DNA of 64,000 bases, taken from NCBI GenBank assembly GCA_036852015.1, contig JAANDG010000234.1, forward strand, positions 124,001 to 188,000. Reading direction: 5' to 3'. Below the pieces are notes generated by a model. It ran no database searches, was not told the DNA's origin, and saw nothing but the letters and a program-made list of their open reading frames with translations. Both the position numbers and the translations under genes were made by a program. Every line of letters starts with the position of its first letter. Within the stretch, counting starts at the first letter, position 1. This document shows, piece after piece, positions 23,617 through 38,600 of the stretch. This DNA comes from Pelodera strongyloides (taxonomy: Eukaryota; Nematoda; Chromadorea; Rhabditida; Rhabditidae).

Positions 23617-26600
23617 CTGTTTTCCTTCAATCTCCGCCTCCTTTGCAGTTCATTTATTTTAGAACGCGTTTTAGTTTTCTAAAATATATCTAAAACGTCC
23701 TGTCGACCTCTTTGCAAATTAAAAAATATACAGTTTCCTTATTCCTTCGTTGTTTTCCCTTATAACATAGGATTGTTAAAGCTTTTTCATTTTGTCGAGA
23801 TCATCGATAAGATTTTGGGACCACTAAGGCATTAAGTTACTTGTATTTTCACCCTTAAAGGGACAGGCCCATCAAAGTAAACCTATATTTACGACGTATT
23901 CATAATGTGTATAGAGCATTTTTATTACAATATATACAAACCCAATTTCACCTACTTTCGCCCTCGAGGACTTTTTCCGATGTGCTCATCATCATAAGTA
24001 TACCGTAAAACTGCAGAGATCGAAGCTGTCTACGCAAATTTATCAAGAAATTAAAATGCGAGCTAGATTTGCATATACACCTTGGAAGTCTGCAGATTTA
24101 TGGTATACATATGAGGATGAGCACATCGGAAAAAGTCCTCGAGGGCGAAAGTAGGTGAAATTTGGTTTGTATATATTGTAATAAAATGCTTTATATACAT
24201 TATGAACGTTTCGTAAATATAGGTTTACTTTGATGGGCCTGTCACCCTTAATATAATCACCATATTTTACTATATAAGTACTCGTCCTGTATATTAGCAT
24301 ATCAATGAGTTACCTGAAAACTATACGAATATATACCCCAGCGATTTCATATCATATGCTAAGCGCTCCACCAAACCGTACAACAAAGAAAGGTGGTGCG
24401 CGGGGGGGTTTCTTTCAATTTTATGCCAACAAATCGTGGGAAATTTTTAAACAATAAAAGAATCGACGCTACTTTTCCTTGGCTTCCGAATATGCGAGCT
24501 CTCACCAGAAAAACTATAGATTCTACGAGTCGGACTTTTTTACTTGGATGACGTACCGTACGTACGTAGGTACCGGCCATCTTTTTCCTTCAGGCACTTT
24601 GTACTTTGTGGTTTTGATTTGGACAGATTAATAAATTACCATACTTATATTACTTTGTAATTGAAATGCTGAAATGTTTACTAACAATAAGAAGAGCAAG
24701 AGTAGTACTTTACCATCCACCTTTTAAATGAATAACCAATGGATAAATCAATAAGTACACAAGTAATTATTGGTCCTCCAAATGCAAAATTTATATTGGA
24801 ACTTTTTTCCTGAAACAAATTAAAACCGTTCGTTTCGAATTATTTTTGATTAGACAAATACGAACTTCGTTTGCACATCTGGAACTGATGTTCGGGTTTT
24901 ATTTTTCCTGCAAATGTGGCATTTTGTTTCCTCGTATCTCTCTCTTCTCTCTCTCTCTCTCATTCTCTCTCTCTTTCTTTCTTGCTCTCTCTCTCTCTCT
25001 CTCTCTCTCTTCTCATTTTTCTCCTACATCTCGGCTCCTCTCCCCAGTCTCTTCCTCATCGTTTAGTATCAACTCTCGAAGAATTTTTGCAACTTAATTG
25101 CTATTCCGCGACTTATTTTGAGAAACAAATTCTTTTTGAAATTCCAAAACTATTTATTTTCATGGTGCGGTTATTTGATCATAGTAATCTGAAGAGTAAA
25201 GCTAGAGGCAAAATCAGTTGGGAAAATATCCGGCCGCTATTTGTTGTCGTTGGCTCGATGCTCGATTCACTTATATACTCCTGTCGCTTTTGCGAGCGTA
25301 CAACATAGGATATAGCCAGTAAAAGATAGAAGTAGAGTTTTTTTGTATTTTTACTTTCTTCATAATGGTGCGCTATGCCATAAGGATGGAAGTGTTTTTT
25401 TATGCAAATTACTGTGCCAATTTAGGCAGGTCACCAATCAAGAGCCATTTCTCTTTAACATTTTTTAATAATTAAATTAAATTATTAATTCCTTCCAGGG
25501 GTGACCCAATGGCAGCGGCAGCAAGCTATGGAAGCATACGAGATTATGGCCAGTTTATTCGAGCGGCAAACGGTGCGTGGAGATAAATAATTAATTTTTG
25601 TAATGAAATACTTATTTTAAAATTAAGATTATTTATGTCACGTGTCAGGCACACGAAAAAAAGGCTTTTCATGAACTTTTTCGTAATATGAAGCGCTCCG
25701 CACGAGTTTACACTTGGCAACATTGTTGCATAATGTAAAACCCTTTAATTTTTAATATTTTTAGATGAATAATATGTTTTACCATTTAGATTATTAGCAT
25801 AAGATATTTTACTATAATCTATTAATTAAAATAGCATAAGATATTTTACTATAATATATTAATTCAAATATTAATTTCATAATTTCCAGGTCGGTCGTCG
25901 TCTTCTTCACTAGAATGCCGACAACGGCGTCTAATCGAGCAACATAATGTACAGCAATTGCTAAAACAATGCAGAACCAGTCAAAGGGGAGCTGCACGCG
26001 ATTCACAACAGGTAACACTTAGGCTTGGGCTTAGGCTTAGGCTTAGCACATAGCCTCTTTTTTAAATTATGCAATGAAGTTTCCGTATAATTGTTGTTCG
26101 TGACTTTCTTATCTTTCATTATTACTTTCTATGCTTTTTGTTTTGCGAAGTGGGGCCCCTTTTAGTGAAAATGGTTCCTGAAATTGAGACGTTTCATTAG
26201 AAAACTAGTACTGATTTTGGCGCGCGATCGCTCATCTGGGCATATACGACTTTGGCGAGATCAAGTTGCGAATCTGCATGCGAAATCCGATATTCTGTTA
26301 TAGAAGCACGCATACAAACACATATGCTATATAGAATGCGAAAATGCCTTGGCACTTATCTACACAACTAATAAACAAGCTCGAGTCAAGCTTTGGTTGT
26401 AGAAAATCAGAAAAGTGTTTATTGGGATGTGAGATAAAGATAGGTGCATGAAACTGTATTGGTTTATTCAGATCTATCCTCTTTTAGGCTTATTAGGCTT
26501 AGGCTTAGGCTATGAAACAGATGAAACAATCAGAACGTCAAAATGTGGTTTATTTAAAAAATGTACATGTGTACGGTAACTGTAACCAAGAGTGAAGAAA

Positions 26601-29600
26601 TGGTGCCGTGCTAATCATGTTTCTTTATGGGGTTTCCAAGTATCCCAAAAATTCGGTGTGATACTGTCAATAATACCGTATTTCGACACAAAACCTGCAT
26701 ATATAATATGAAAAATTAGGAAAAATATATATATTCTCGTGTAGTTCCAAAATGCTGAAAATTTTCACCATACTTGGAAATCCCACAACCCATTGACATT
26801 CAAATTTTTTTTAGTCATTCATAAAAAATATTCGCCCTTGTTGTGACCCTAGACCACCCGCAGCTCATAAAGTGACCGCACACATTGTTTTCCGTAATGT
26901 TATTCCCTCGCAGCAAATGTGCCGTATTTCAGTGAAAATTCTTTGGCTTGTAGTGCGCCTGACCAGAGTTGTTTTTCAAAAGTAAACCCCCAGTAAAAAC
27001 CACAAATAGGATAATAAAACTAACCGCAAGGAAACGCGAGAGAATTTGTACCCTTGCACATGATTCTGCAATAGTGCAACGGGGGCACCGTTTTCACCAT
27101 GGTGCAGTTTGCACCATGACACCATTACCATCATGACACCATTATCACTATGGTACAAATAACAGCATGACACCATTCTTACCTTGGCACCATTCTCACC
27201 AAGGCACCATTTTCACTATGGCGCCCTTATCACTAGAACTCTTTTTGCTATCTACTGTTACCGTGACTCATCATCATACCTTCTCATTTTCAAAATAATG
27301 CAATAATATACATGCAGGTTTTATTCATTGTACATCTAGTTTGACCATCTCGGAGTCGAAGTTGTTGTTCGTACTATGGAGGCGATTTTATACGACATAA
27401 AAGTTCTCACTAGATCGTCGAACACTCGTTTCAATATATCAGGGCACATCGTTAGATCTTAATGGGGCAACATTTCGGAACTGTTTCACACAATTTAATG
27501 AAACATCTTATAGTTTCTTTCCTATCTCTCTCTCTCTTCCAATCTCTCTATCTCTCTATCTCTCTCTTTCCCTCTTTCCCTCTCTATCTCTCCCTCTCTC
27601 TCGCTCTCTCTCTCTCTGTCTCTCTGTCTCTCTCTCCATAACACTCCCATAAGGTTGTTGCCCGGACTGTTTTTCCAACTTTTTATTAGATGAGAATTGG
27701 CTTTGATGGCACCGCACCCGCTGCCACTATAGTAAAACACAGCCGGATCGAGGGAATTAGTAGTTCGTTAGAACTGGAACACTGGGTCTACTAGCCCACT
27801 AACATGGTGTTGACTATTTATATAATAAAGTTCTTAAAGCGAAATGCCGGCCGGTTTTTGAAACGCACCGTGGACAATTGAGCTCTTACGTACTTGTTAC
27901 TCGAATTTAGCTCGATTTTCTGTTCTAATTTATGTTCATTTGCATAAGCTGCGTAACAATGACGGTGTGTACACGATGTGTTTGAAAACCCTGCCGGTAT
28001 TTAGTTCAAAAAATTGATTGAAAAAAAATTAAAAAAAATTAATGTTTAGCTTCCATAAAATTATTTCTTTATGCCATTTATGTTATTAACAATGTCTCGG
28101 ACTTGATTGCCAGGCAAAACATCAGCATAGTGGTATTTTTTACAACGTTCCCCCCGCAATAAATCACTGCACCTTCGCGCGCTCTAACCTCCACTCCTTC
28201 ACCTATCAAAACATATCAATTATCCGTCCTCATTTGCATAAACAACAAGACTGGGAGTTCCTTGGCTCTAGTCACTTTTGTTCATAATATGTTCGTTTTT
28301 CGTATTTTCTAGAAACTTTAATTATATTGCACGCAAAAAAAAACTGTTCATCACATAGAGCTTCGCAACGCACTAATAGCAAACTATACTAACGTCATAA
28401 TGCATTGTACACGAAATTTCTCATTGGATGATATTGCTCATCTATACGAGTACTGTATTTGATAAGTTATGCTAATTTAGGCAACTTTATCTAATTATCC
28501 TAATTGTTTCAGACCGGTGTCCCGCTCCTGTCTCTAAGTGCCGACGGCGAGACGTTGAGTGTTCGTACTGGTTCTACACAAGGAAGCGGACGAAGACAAG
28601 ATCGACAAGGTGGTCAGTTCTTTTGAATATTATGACAATTTTTTATTATAAAGACTCAATAAAATATTTGTATTTTGGCTCATATTTACTCGGTTATGCG
28701 CCATTGATATTTTGTTACCGCATTGGCCCGGATAGCTGAAGATGCGGCTTCGATCCTCGCTCGACCAAACTTACAGCCCACATGAAGGCTAGCTCGTGAC
28801 TTAATAATAATAATTTATTGATACATATATAAGTGTGCATCATATAAAACGATGGTGATAAGATTGGCAATTTAAGCCACACGATAATCTTGAGGTACCT
28901 TGATAAGAAAAGAGTAACAACTTGCTGCAAATCAATTCACCAATAAGCTTGTGTGTTTCGCCATAGTTAAGATTTTGACTTCGTCAAGGCTACCACTCGT
29001 TTTAACCAATACCGAAAGTGGACTCCTAGTAAATAGACAATTACTTAAGGTCCCCAGCCCGGTTTCCACTCTCTCGATCGCAAGTGTCTGACTGGGGATC
29101 TGAGGGTACATTCGCGTCGTGACGCGTCAACTTCACCGCATAGACTGTCGCTTCTGGAGCAGCGAAGTGCAATGGCTTTGGTTTCACCAAGACGTTCCCC
29201 GATGACAATGTCGCCACATTATTCGAATTCACAAGGTAGGAAGTTGGCATAATTTTGAGTTGAATTTCTTATTTATTGAGTGTTCTTTGATCTCATTGGA
29301 AAATCAAAGGCCTATAAAATATGTTATGTTTGTCCGTCCGACGTCCTAGTACGTGATTGGCGACATATTAGAAGATGTTATGATATTCCACCCGTTGTCC
29401 TAGCTTTCGATTATACTCATTTTCGCTTGACTGGTTAACATTTAGTTGCTTCCACCAGCGCTTTTATCTATATTTATTTTGCTATTAGCATTATGTAAGT
29501 GAGAAAACACGGGTCACAGTTAGCGACGCTATACCACTCTACTAATGCATACACTTGAACTTATATTTTGCTAGATAGAACTCACTCGATTTCACCTTCT

Positions 29601-32600
29601 TTATTTCGGGAAGGAGGCGTTTCAAGACACCAATTAACAATTTCCGCTTAACCTAATTACCTAATTAATTAACCACTCAATTGTTTGTCCAATTGCCGCC
29701 CGTTCTTTTCCTACTTCGGCTGGCTCTTAGCATCACCCCGCCTAAAATAAACGACATCGCGTGCGGAACTAACCATTGCGTGTGTGCTTTATATGTATGC
29801 TGTTGGCTCACCCATCTTTCCCCGTCCTTTGTTTATAGCGATGAACGGTCAGCAGCAGAGTCTGAGGCACCAGCAGCAACCGCAGCAGTTAAATGCTTCC
29901 GGGATGAGTCGCTCCATGGTGCTTCTTGATGCTATGGCCACACCTAGGCCCCATCGGCGGGGAAATAGTCCCAGGAGACCCAGACTACCGCTTTCTATCG
30001 CTTCTGCAACTAACTCACCGGCTAAAGGTATGAGTTTTCGGGATGAGGAGGCAGCACATGGTACCGGTTTAAAGCATTAAGGCACGTGGTTTTAAAAGAA
30101 AGATATCAGCATAGTACACAGGAACTCAGTCGCGGGTAAATGCTTCACAAACCACCTGTCATACCGCTTGAACAAACTGAAACATAGGCGAATTGTCTGC
30201 AAGAAAACACGCTAATTATTACAAAACCGTCATGCTTCCTTTTCACATGAGAAAATTGTCGAATTAACTAACACTGGGTGAAAGACTACGTGTGAAACTT
30301 ACAATTGTCCGCGCGGGAAAGTTCTGTATTTATGTGTATATTTGTTAAACCCCAATCAATGTGGCTATTTGTCTTTTTATTTCTACTGTCCTTTTGTTCC
30401 GCTCTGCCATATATACTTACCGACAATAAAACCGCTTTTTATTCTATGTCATGAAACACATCGCTACATTCAAAATAGATTCGCGTTCACTTAGAAATAA
30501 GAACCGAAAACTGTTTATTATTTTAACTTGGCTTAGTTTTTTTTCTTATTTTCTTCAGGTTCTCACTATCAAGAGAGTATCTATGGCACGCCAAGGGATA
30601 ATTCACTGCAGTTGAGGCGCTTGACGGATCACACCAACGGGTTTGTTTTGATTATTGATTTCTTATAAACCCTTGATTTTTTATTGATTTTTTGGGAAGT
30701 ATTGTTTATCGATTAATCGATTTATTGATAGGTAATGAGAGGAAATAGCACTGTACCCAATCAATGTGGATATTTTAAGCCATAATTGTGTAGCCGTAAC
30801 ACCGTCGTTTTCTAACAGAACCTTTTAATTTGTATAAATTTCCAGCAGCCCTGCTCATTCTACCATAAATGGAGGTGGTGATGACTACGGTATTTACGGA
30901 AAAGGTTCCTCACCTGGCACAGATACACATGGATCAATGCTATCATTGGCAAGCTCATCTGCATATAATACGGTAGGACTTATTCGTAATTATACATTCG
31001 TAAACTCAAATTACTGTAAATTAAACTTTACTGTAAATTACTACAATATTGCATTACTCCAATGTATTACTGCAACATTACTAAGTTGCTACAAGCTAGA
31101 TCGGAGTGCAGTAAAAATCGTGTTAGTTGTCTAGTGTTTCATAAAAAATGTCAAAAAAAAAACTAGTGTGCTCTCTTTCAAAGTAGTTAAACACAAAATG
31201 AATACTTATTAGTAAACATAAAATTCTTTATTTCCAGTTGGCCGAAAAGTTTTAAGGCGAGCTAAATATAATCGTAATCATAGCCATAACTGATTTTACA
31301 TAAGAATGAAGTTTTCTCTATGAATATGAGTAGCGCAGTCTTGAAATGGATGTAACTAGACTAAGGACTAAGGACTAAAATAGAGGATTTAAGAAGTAAA
31401 TGACTTCGGAAAGGAGAACTTATTTCCAGCTGGCTGACAAATACGAGAGCGAGCTCAAGAAGATGAACTCGGACTTGGAAGGATATAGACAAACAGTGAG
31501 TAGATTAACAAGGAGACAGGAGGAGCACACAAACTTATTGGATACGTTTGACAAGAGACTTTTGATGTTGGGAAGACACATGGAAAAGGCGCAGTTGAAG
31601 GTAATTGGCTTTTTTATATAGGATATGGATGAAACCATTTGGTGACGGTTCACTTATTATTTCGTGGGCTTGATTCTAGACCATTTTGTGGCCATTTCGT
31701 GACCACTGCGTGACCATATTATGACCAAAACAACTGGTCGCGTCAGAACCAGTCACGAGCTAGTCACCAAAGGGTTTTTTGTGTGTGAAACTTTTTCTTT
31801 TATATTGTTTTTCTGCTCTGCGTTTCGGAATAGAATATGTTTCACTTATAACTTATATATGGTTTCGCTATTGGAATGTTGTTTATTTTTATTGTGTCGT
31901 TTTTTGAACCCCAAGAAGTTCATCATTGTCTATGTTCATCATGAAGCATTTATATAAATTATCAACTTGACCAATCAGGCTGGAACTAATTAATTAAAGA
32001 GTAATAATGCGCATGCTACCCAATTCACTATATATTATGTAAATCCAGCGTAAATTCAAGTGACATGAGATCGTATCTTATATTGGAGCATTTGTGGCGA
32101 TAAATAAATTGAGCTCGATTACTCACGCCTTCCTGGTTTATGTGTGTCCTCCCCGCTTGATGTACTAGTGCGCGAAATAATGCGGGTTGCTGGAAACCCA
32201 TCAATCACTTTTACTGCATTCACTGTTAATTTATGGGGTTGGAAGTGCGGATGTCAGGCGTTAGACACCAGCTAGCAGAGGAGTAACTAATTAGGGGAAA
32301 ATTAGGGAAGAGTATTAATTAAAGCGCAATACTGGCCGGTTTTTGAAACACAGCGAGTAGACCAGCATTCTTATGCAGCTTATTCAAAGGAACATGCATT
32401 AGAATCAAGAATTCAGTTGTCCACGATGCGTTTCAAAACCCGGAAGGTATTTCGATTTAATTGCATACTAGCGCAGTTTCAAGTTTCAGAATGTGTATAT
32501 TAATCAAACAATTTTATAAGAAACTTTTCAGCCCGAAGAGTTGAAGAAACTTCGCCAAGAAATTGAGAATTTGCGAAATTTGAGTGCCAGAGCTGCGCAA

Positions 32601-35600
32601 GAGGGAGTCAAGATTGCGGCGGTGCGTTTTAGTCATTTTTTTTTAGTTTAAATGTAGAAGGCGGTCTCTTTGAGTCTTTTATGTCCATGTACATAAAATA
32701 AAGAGCTAATGTAAGTTCTCAATATATAAGGAAACTTAATGCTGCCACAGTTTAAGCACATAGAGCGATGTAGCAGTATCTATGTATGAAGTATGAACTG
32801 CAAGTAGGTAATAAATCATAAAAAAGGTTAAAAGGTTAAAGTTAGACCCGTCTTCGCAAAAGATCTGAACTCCGCGCGGGTCCCGTGTCTGAAGCACATG
32901 GTCCGGCGTGCTGTGGGTTTTTGGTTTCAGTTAGTTCACTTCCCGGCCAAGGTTAGCGATAGAGCACCTATTTTTTCGAAATCCTTGATATATGTTCATA
33001 TTTATGTATTTTGTTTGTAATTTAGGAAGGCGCTGGCGAGTTACTCCGTCCTCCGTCGCTAGAGAGTGTTGCTTCGCACACCTCGCATAGATCGTCAATG
33101 AGCTCGTCGTCGAAGAGCTCGAAGACGGACAAGAGCAGTGTGAGCAGTTTTGGAAAGACAAAGAGAAGCTGGGTAAGGTTATATTTTAATTCAAATAACC
33201 TTAGGTAGTATAATAGTAATCCCAGTCACTATAAAGATTCACTTATGAATAATACACTTTGGACGATAAAAATGAGATGATGCCGATACCTTTTAGACCG
33301 TAGGTATTGTACATCGACGTACTGCAGTGTAATAACTTCTGCCGCTTTTCGTAAACGCCTAGATTCTCACGGAACGTTTTGATCACGTGACGTTTATTAG
33401 TTGAAATTGTATCGTTAATATAAATTCATTATAAGAACACAATTCAGGTGCCCGGAGTTGATAATCAGGTATTGAATGAGAAAGACAAAAATCGTTGTTC
33501 AGTGATTGGTCCAATTTTGTTTATGTTTTACGTGGTGGTTGTGTTTTGTATTGGGTTCATGGTTGATGAATCTAGGGCTAATGTTAATTTCACTACACAT
33601 AATATAATTTTGCAATAACAATCATCAAATTATCATACGAAAATGGGCATGTCACAGGAAAACGAAATAATTGCCGAAACCACAGGAAACCGTCGTTGTC
33701 TATGACTGGTTCGTGACCATTTGATGACGGTTTTCTATGGAATTTGGTCACCACGTGGTCACAAAGTGGTCACGTGGTGACCAAATTTCGACATGTTGTT
33801 GCCGACATTGGATGAACTGTAAACTGTGAAAACAACAATGTTTCACAGGGTGTAGTAATAGTATTGGGAATGGTAATGAGTAGTCAGTAAGTCATCGCAA
33901 TCTTCATCTAATAGCTATGGTTATGGTAATATTGTGGTCTAGTTACGGTTGCAGTCACGGTAACGCTTACGGTAACGCTAATGATGTTATATTTTTGCCA
34001 ACAAAGAGTAGAATATTTTAGATTCGAAGTTCGTTTTCAAAAGCGTTCGGACGTAGGAAGAAGGGCACAATGTCGGATACGGAGTCTTCACCAATGCACT
34101 GTGGATTAGATCCGATTGCTGGGTCTACGTCAAGGTATGGATCTTAATAAATCGATGGACTAATTGGCCGATCAATAGCCAGTCAGCCAGTAAATCAATC
34201 GATAAATCGATAAAATCATGAACATTACTTGAAAATAATAGTTTTCTTACATCGTTGAGAACACTAACCAGTAGAAAACAGGAAAGCAAACATTGTGAAA
34301 CATAGCACGATCAGAAGCGGTCCAGCTAAGGAAGTAAATTACTTGAATTATGTAAAGGAGAAGACTTTGAAGGCTTGGATGTTCGCAACGAAGCCCTTTC
34401 ATCAAGTTTTCGGCAATACACAATGAGAATGAAACATTCGAAAATAATTCCTCGTGTGAGGTTCGAACACTCGACCTCTCGCTTTAGACTCAAACGCTCT
34501 GACTATACGCCTTGGAAACACAGAGAAGCTATCGGCTGTAGACGGATTCATACCAACCGGTTGGTTACTGAATTTACATTTCAGACTCAATTCGTCCGAA
34601 CCAGTCTCTGCTGTGGTTGAGCTCAAGAAACAGCTGGAGGATAGGAATTTTGAACTCGTCGACTACCGTCTGGAAACGCTGAGCAAGGCTCGGGAGGTCG
34701 ACATTCTGAGGGAGACGATCAATAAACTCAAGGTTGGAGTTATTGATTTATTGATTAACTGGATTTATTGATTAAAAATCATAAATTCGTATTACTGGCT
34801 TCCTAGCTGTAAAGAAAGCAATGGAGCCAAAAATTCATACACACATCATTTGACAATGAGCAGGAGCAAGACAGCGTTAGAACTAGGCACCCCAGTTTCA
34901 CTACGCTTATTTTTCATACTTTGAATTACTACGATATCGATGTATTTTACTAAGCCTAAGCCTAAGCCTAAGCACTGATTACTTCAGAACGAGAACAGAC
35001 AGTTACGTTATATATCGCCGGTTTGTTGCCAGATTTTATTGCGCCTGTTTTTTTAGTTATTGCATTTTATTTAACTGTTTTAGAACGAGAACAAGCAGTT
35101 ACGCCAGGGAATGAATCGGATTCTAGCGCGTTCGCGTGCCTCCAGTCAAAGTTCTCTACAGATGGGCGATGATGAACCAGTCTACGAAACACCACCAAAT
35201 GAGGGAACATATAGCAAGCGTAAGTTGCTGTGCTAAGTTCTAACCCTGTATTAAAATATTAGATCGATTTTGCAGGTATTTAGTGTTAGGTTACATTTTG
35301 CAATAATCCTTTGGACCTATGGTGTAGAACGACCGTCCTTTGGAGAATATTGACTTGGATTCTTACTAGTAAGCTCTGGTTATGCGTTCCCTAAGGGCAT
35401 ATGCTAATTGCCTAGATAATTAGCATACATTCCAGGGTCATCAGGCAACGCTGTGAAGGTGTCCGTGAATGTTGATTTCGTGGGATGCATTCGAACGGCC
35501 ATATGTCCAGAACACGAAATATCGATTGGTTATCTGCCTCTACCATCACGAGACACAGGATGGGACCATATTGACGCGCAAATCACAGAGTTGTTTGATG

Positions 35601-38600
35601 TGGGTCTCTTTATAGTATGAGAAATTAGTTTATACAACGAGTGTCCTACATGATGAGCTTAAGCCTAAGCCTAAGCCTAAGCTTTACGCGAAGTTTGAGA
35701 ACTTAAGTCGATTCGGGCGCATTAAAGCAGCAAATTGTATTGATCACGGTTTAGCAACAAAGAAAAGCCGTTGAGACAAAAGAACGCAAACAAAACACTA
35801 AGTCACATATTTTTTAAGGAATACATCGGCCGGATCGATCCCGATAGACACCTCGGCCTGCACTGTCAGGACAGCGTGATCGGTTATCAGATCGGGGAGA
35901 TTGTCCGTGAGAGACTGGCCAAGCCTCCGGCCTCACAACCCTGTGACGTCATATCAATTGCCACCACAATTAGGATATTCTTGAGAGGTGGGGAATTAGT
36001 TTGAAAATTATTTTGTTTCATCATTTTCAGAATTATCGTGTTCCTCACTGAAGACAGGCTCAATACAGTATTAAAGTGAAAAACCGGCCGGTGTTTGAAA
36101 CACATCGCGTGGACAACTGAATTCTTACGTATTTGTGCTAATTTGCTAAAATTTATCCCGCTTTTTTATTCTAATTTATGTGCATTTGCATAAGCTGCAT
36201 GAGAATAATTGGGTGTTCGATGTGTTTCATAAACCGGCCGGTATTTCGCTTTAAAATAGTTGACTTGTTCCACAGAAATCATGTGCAGAGTAGGCGATGA
36301 TGGCAAGTTTCCCTATGTTTACACAAGCATTTCAAATACAAAAAAAATGATTTGTGTATCGGAAAAGTCATTTTTTTGAAGAAAAAGCACTGATTTCAGG
36401 CGCCAAACAACAGTCAGTCGATTCTCTGGTGCTCGAAAGTCTGTTTCCCCGTTCTATGCTGGACCTTCTGCTGAAGCATTTAATGGCTCATCGGAGGCTG
36501 ATTCTGACTGGAGCAACCGGAATCGGAAAATCAGGTTTAGCTAGGCAACTGGCTGCTTATGCTAGCCTCAGAATCGGACAGCAGCAGGACAGCGTCGTCG
36601 ATATTAAGATCCCCGATGATGACAATAATAAGACGCTTGTCAAGGTTAGAGATTCTCTTACGCTCATTTTCCGTCGAACGGGGGTCGAACCCGCATCTTG
36701 GGCTATCCGGGTCAATGCGTTTACCACTACGCTTTCCGGCACGCTGAAGCGACTGAAGAGCGAAGATGGGAGTTCGACCCCCCCCCCCTCCTGGACCAAA
36801 ACTTCAATTTTTCATTTACAATATAAACTCATAAAATTTGGTTAATGCTCATTGTGCAATTGGCACAAACATTTCAATCAAATATCAATATTGCATATTC
36901 ATAAGGAATAACGTTATAGATTATTTTTTATGAATATGCATTACCTTACCCTTACCTTATTAACTTGACGGCTCGTACCTACTTCAGATCGAAAAGGAGC
37001 TGGAATCTGAGTTCAGAAAAACTCAGAGAGTGATTTTGATCGATAATATTCCAAGACACCGGATCGCATTCCTCTCTTCTGTATTCGAGTCGGCCAATGT
37101 GGATAATGATAAGGTTAGTTATCAGTGGCCATATTCACCACTCCGATTCCTTCGGGGAACTATTCCCTGGGGACAGAAAATAGCATTCTAATGTGACACA
37201 CGCAGAGAAAAAGACGGGGAATTCCCCATGGGGAGTTCAGTGGTGAATATGAGGGGATCGAAGAGGAACGCTTCTGTTTTTTTTCCAATACTTGCGATAC
37301 TATAGACTAGACTAGCCCTATTCCTTGCACTCCGAATTTGTTAGCAGACTCATAATTGTCGGGTATTGTGTGATATAAAGCCTATATCTCTAATCTAATC
37401 ATTTAAAGCGAAATATCGGCCGATTTTTTAAACACACCGAGTACACCGGCATTCTTATGCAGCTTATGCAAATGAACATAAATTACAATAAAAAATCGAG
37501 CTAAATTCGAGCAAATTAGCATAAATACGGAATTCAGTTGTCCACGATGCGTTTCAAAAACCGGCAGGTATTTCGCTTTAAATTCAGTTGTCCACGGTGC
37601 GTTTTCAAAAACCGGCAGGCATTTCGCTTTAAATTCAGTTTTCATACGGTGTTACATAATATCTACATTTCAGGGCCCGTACGTGATCTGCACCGTGAAC
37701 CGTGCCTTTCAGCTGCCCGAACTACAGATGAAGCACAACTTCAAGGTGTTGATGCTCAACAACCGAATGGAGGGCGTCAAGGGATTCATGGGCAGATTCC
37801 TCCGTCGACGGATGCTTGAGACTGAATTCCGTCTGCGAAAGCAATTATCGCCCCAGGTTCTTCGCATAATTGCCTTCTTACCTACGGTACTTCACGCCAT
37901 CAACACCTTCATTGAAAAGGTACTGTACCTTCAACTTTTTTTGTGTCATCAGATTAATGCAGAAGGACTCTATTGAGGCGCAGCAACACATGGCACGTAT
38001 ATTATATCTGCGCAACGTACATTCATCACTACAGATTTTATTCTTAACTACGCCAATGTTTTGTCTTCTGAATCTTACTATACGGATGTTAAATAATGTA
38101 TTCTATAGCAAGGAGATGCGCTCTTGTCTTTTATATCCGTGTGGCTTTCTGTATTAATCGATGTCCTATTCTTTCTCATAGTGTTCTCCCTTACTTATCA
38201 CAAAGTTACGCCGAAATAAGCTCAACTATAAGGTGATATATCTTCAAATGCCCTACCCTAGGGACATAGGGAGAAGGATATATAAGGATATATTTCTGAA
38301 ACAGTCTGGTAAACCCTAGATTATATTCCAGGCCAACTCGTTGGACGTGACCATCGGTCCCCGGCTCTTCACTCAGTGTCCGTTGGACGTCGATGAGAGT
38401 CGGACGTGGTTCGTCAACCTGTGGAATGAGAAAATCATCCCCTATATGAGACGTGTTGCCACTGAAGGTTTGATTTGAATAGTGATTCTTAGCCTGATTG
38501 TAAGAAACTTTAATTGTAGACTTCGATGGCTCGCTAGTTGCTTTTAATTACTCTCCACTCTCGTTTTCACCTATCGATATTTACAACACTACGTTGTATA

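Noticed and set aside
29041..29250. 69-codon minus-strand frame
   Set aside because: It is a shadow of the + strand unc-53 exon at 29050-29235, which has matching phases on both sides.
36660..36745. Functional tRNA gene on the minus strand
   Set aside because: The T arm is good, but the inner acceptor-stem pairs are mismatched and a related fragment occurs elsewhere, so a SINE or pseudogene is likelier.
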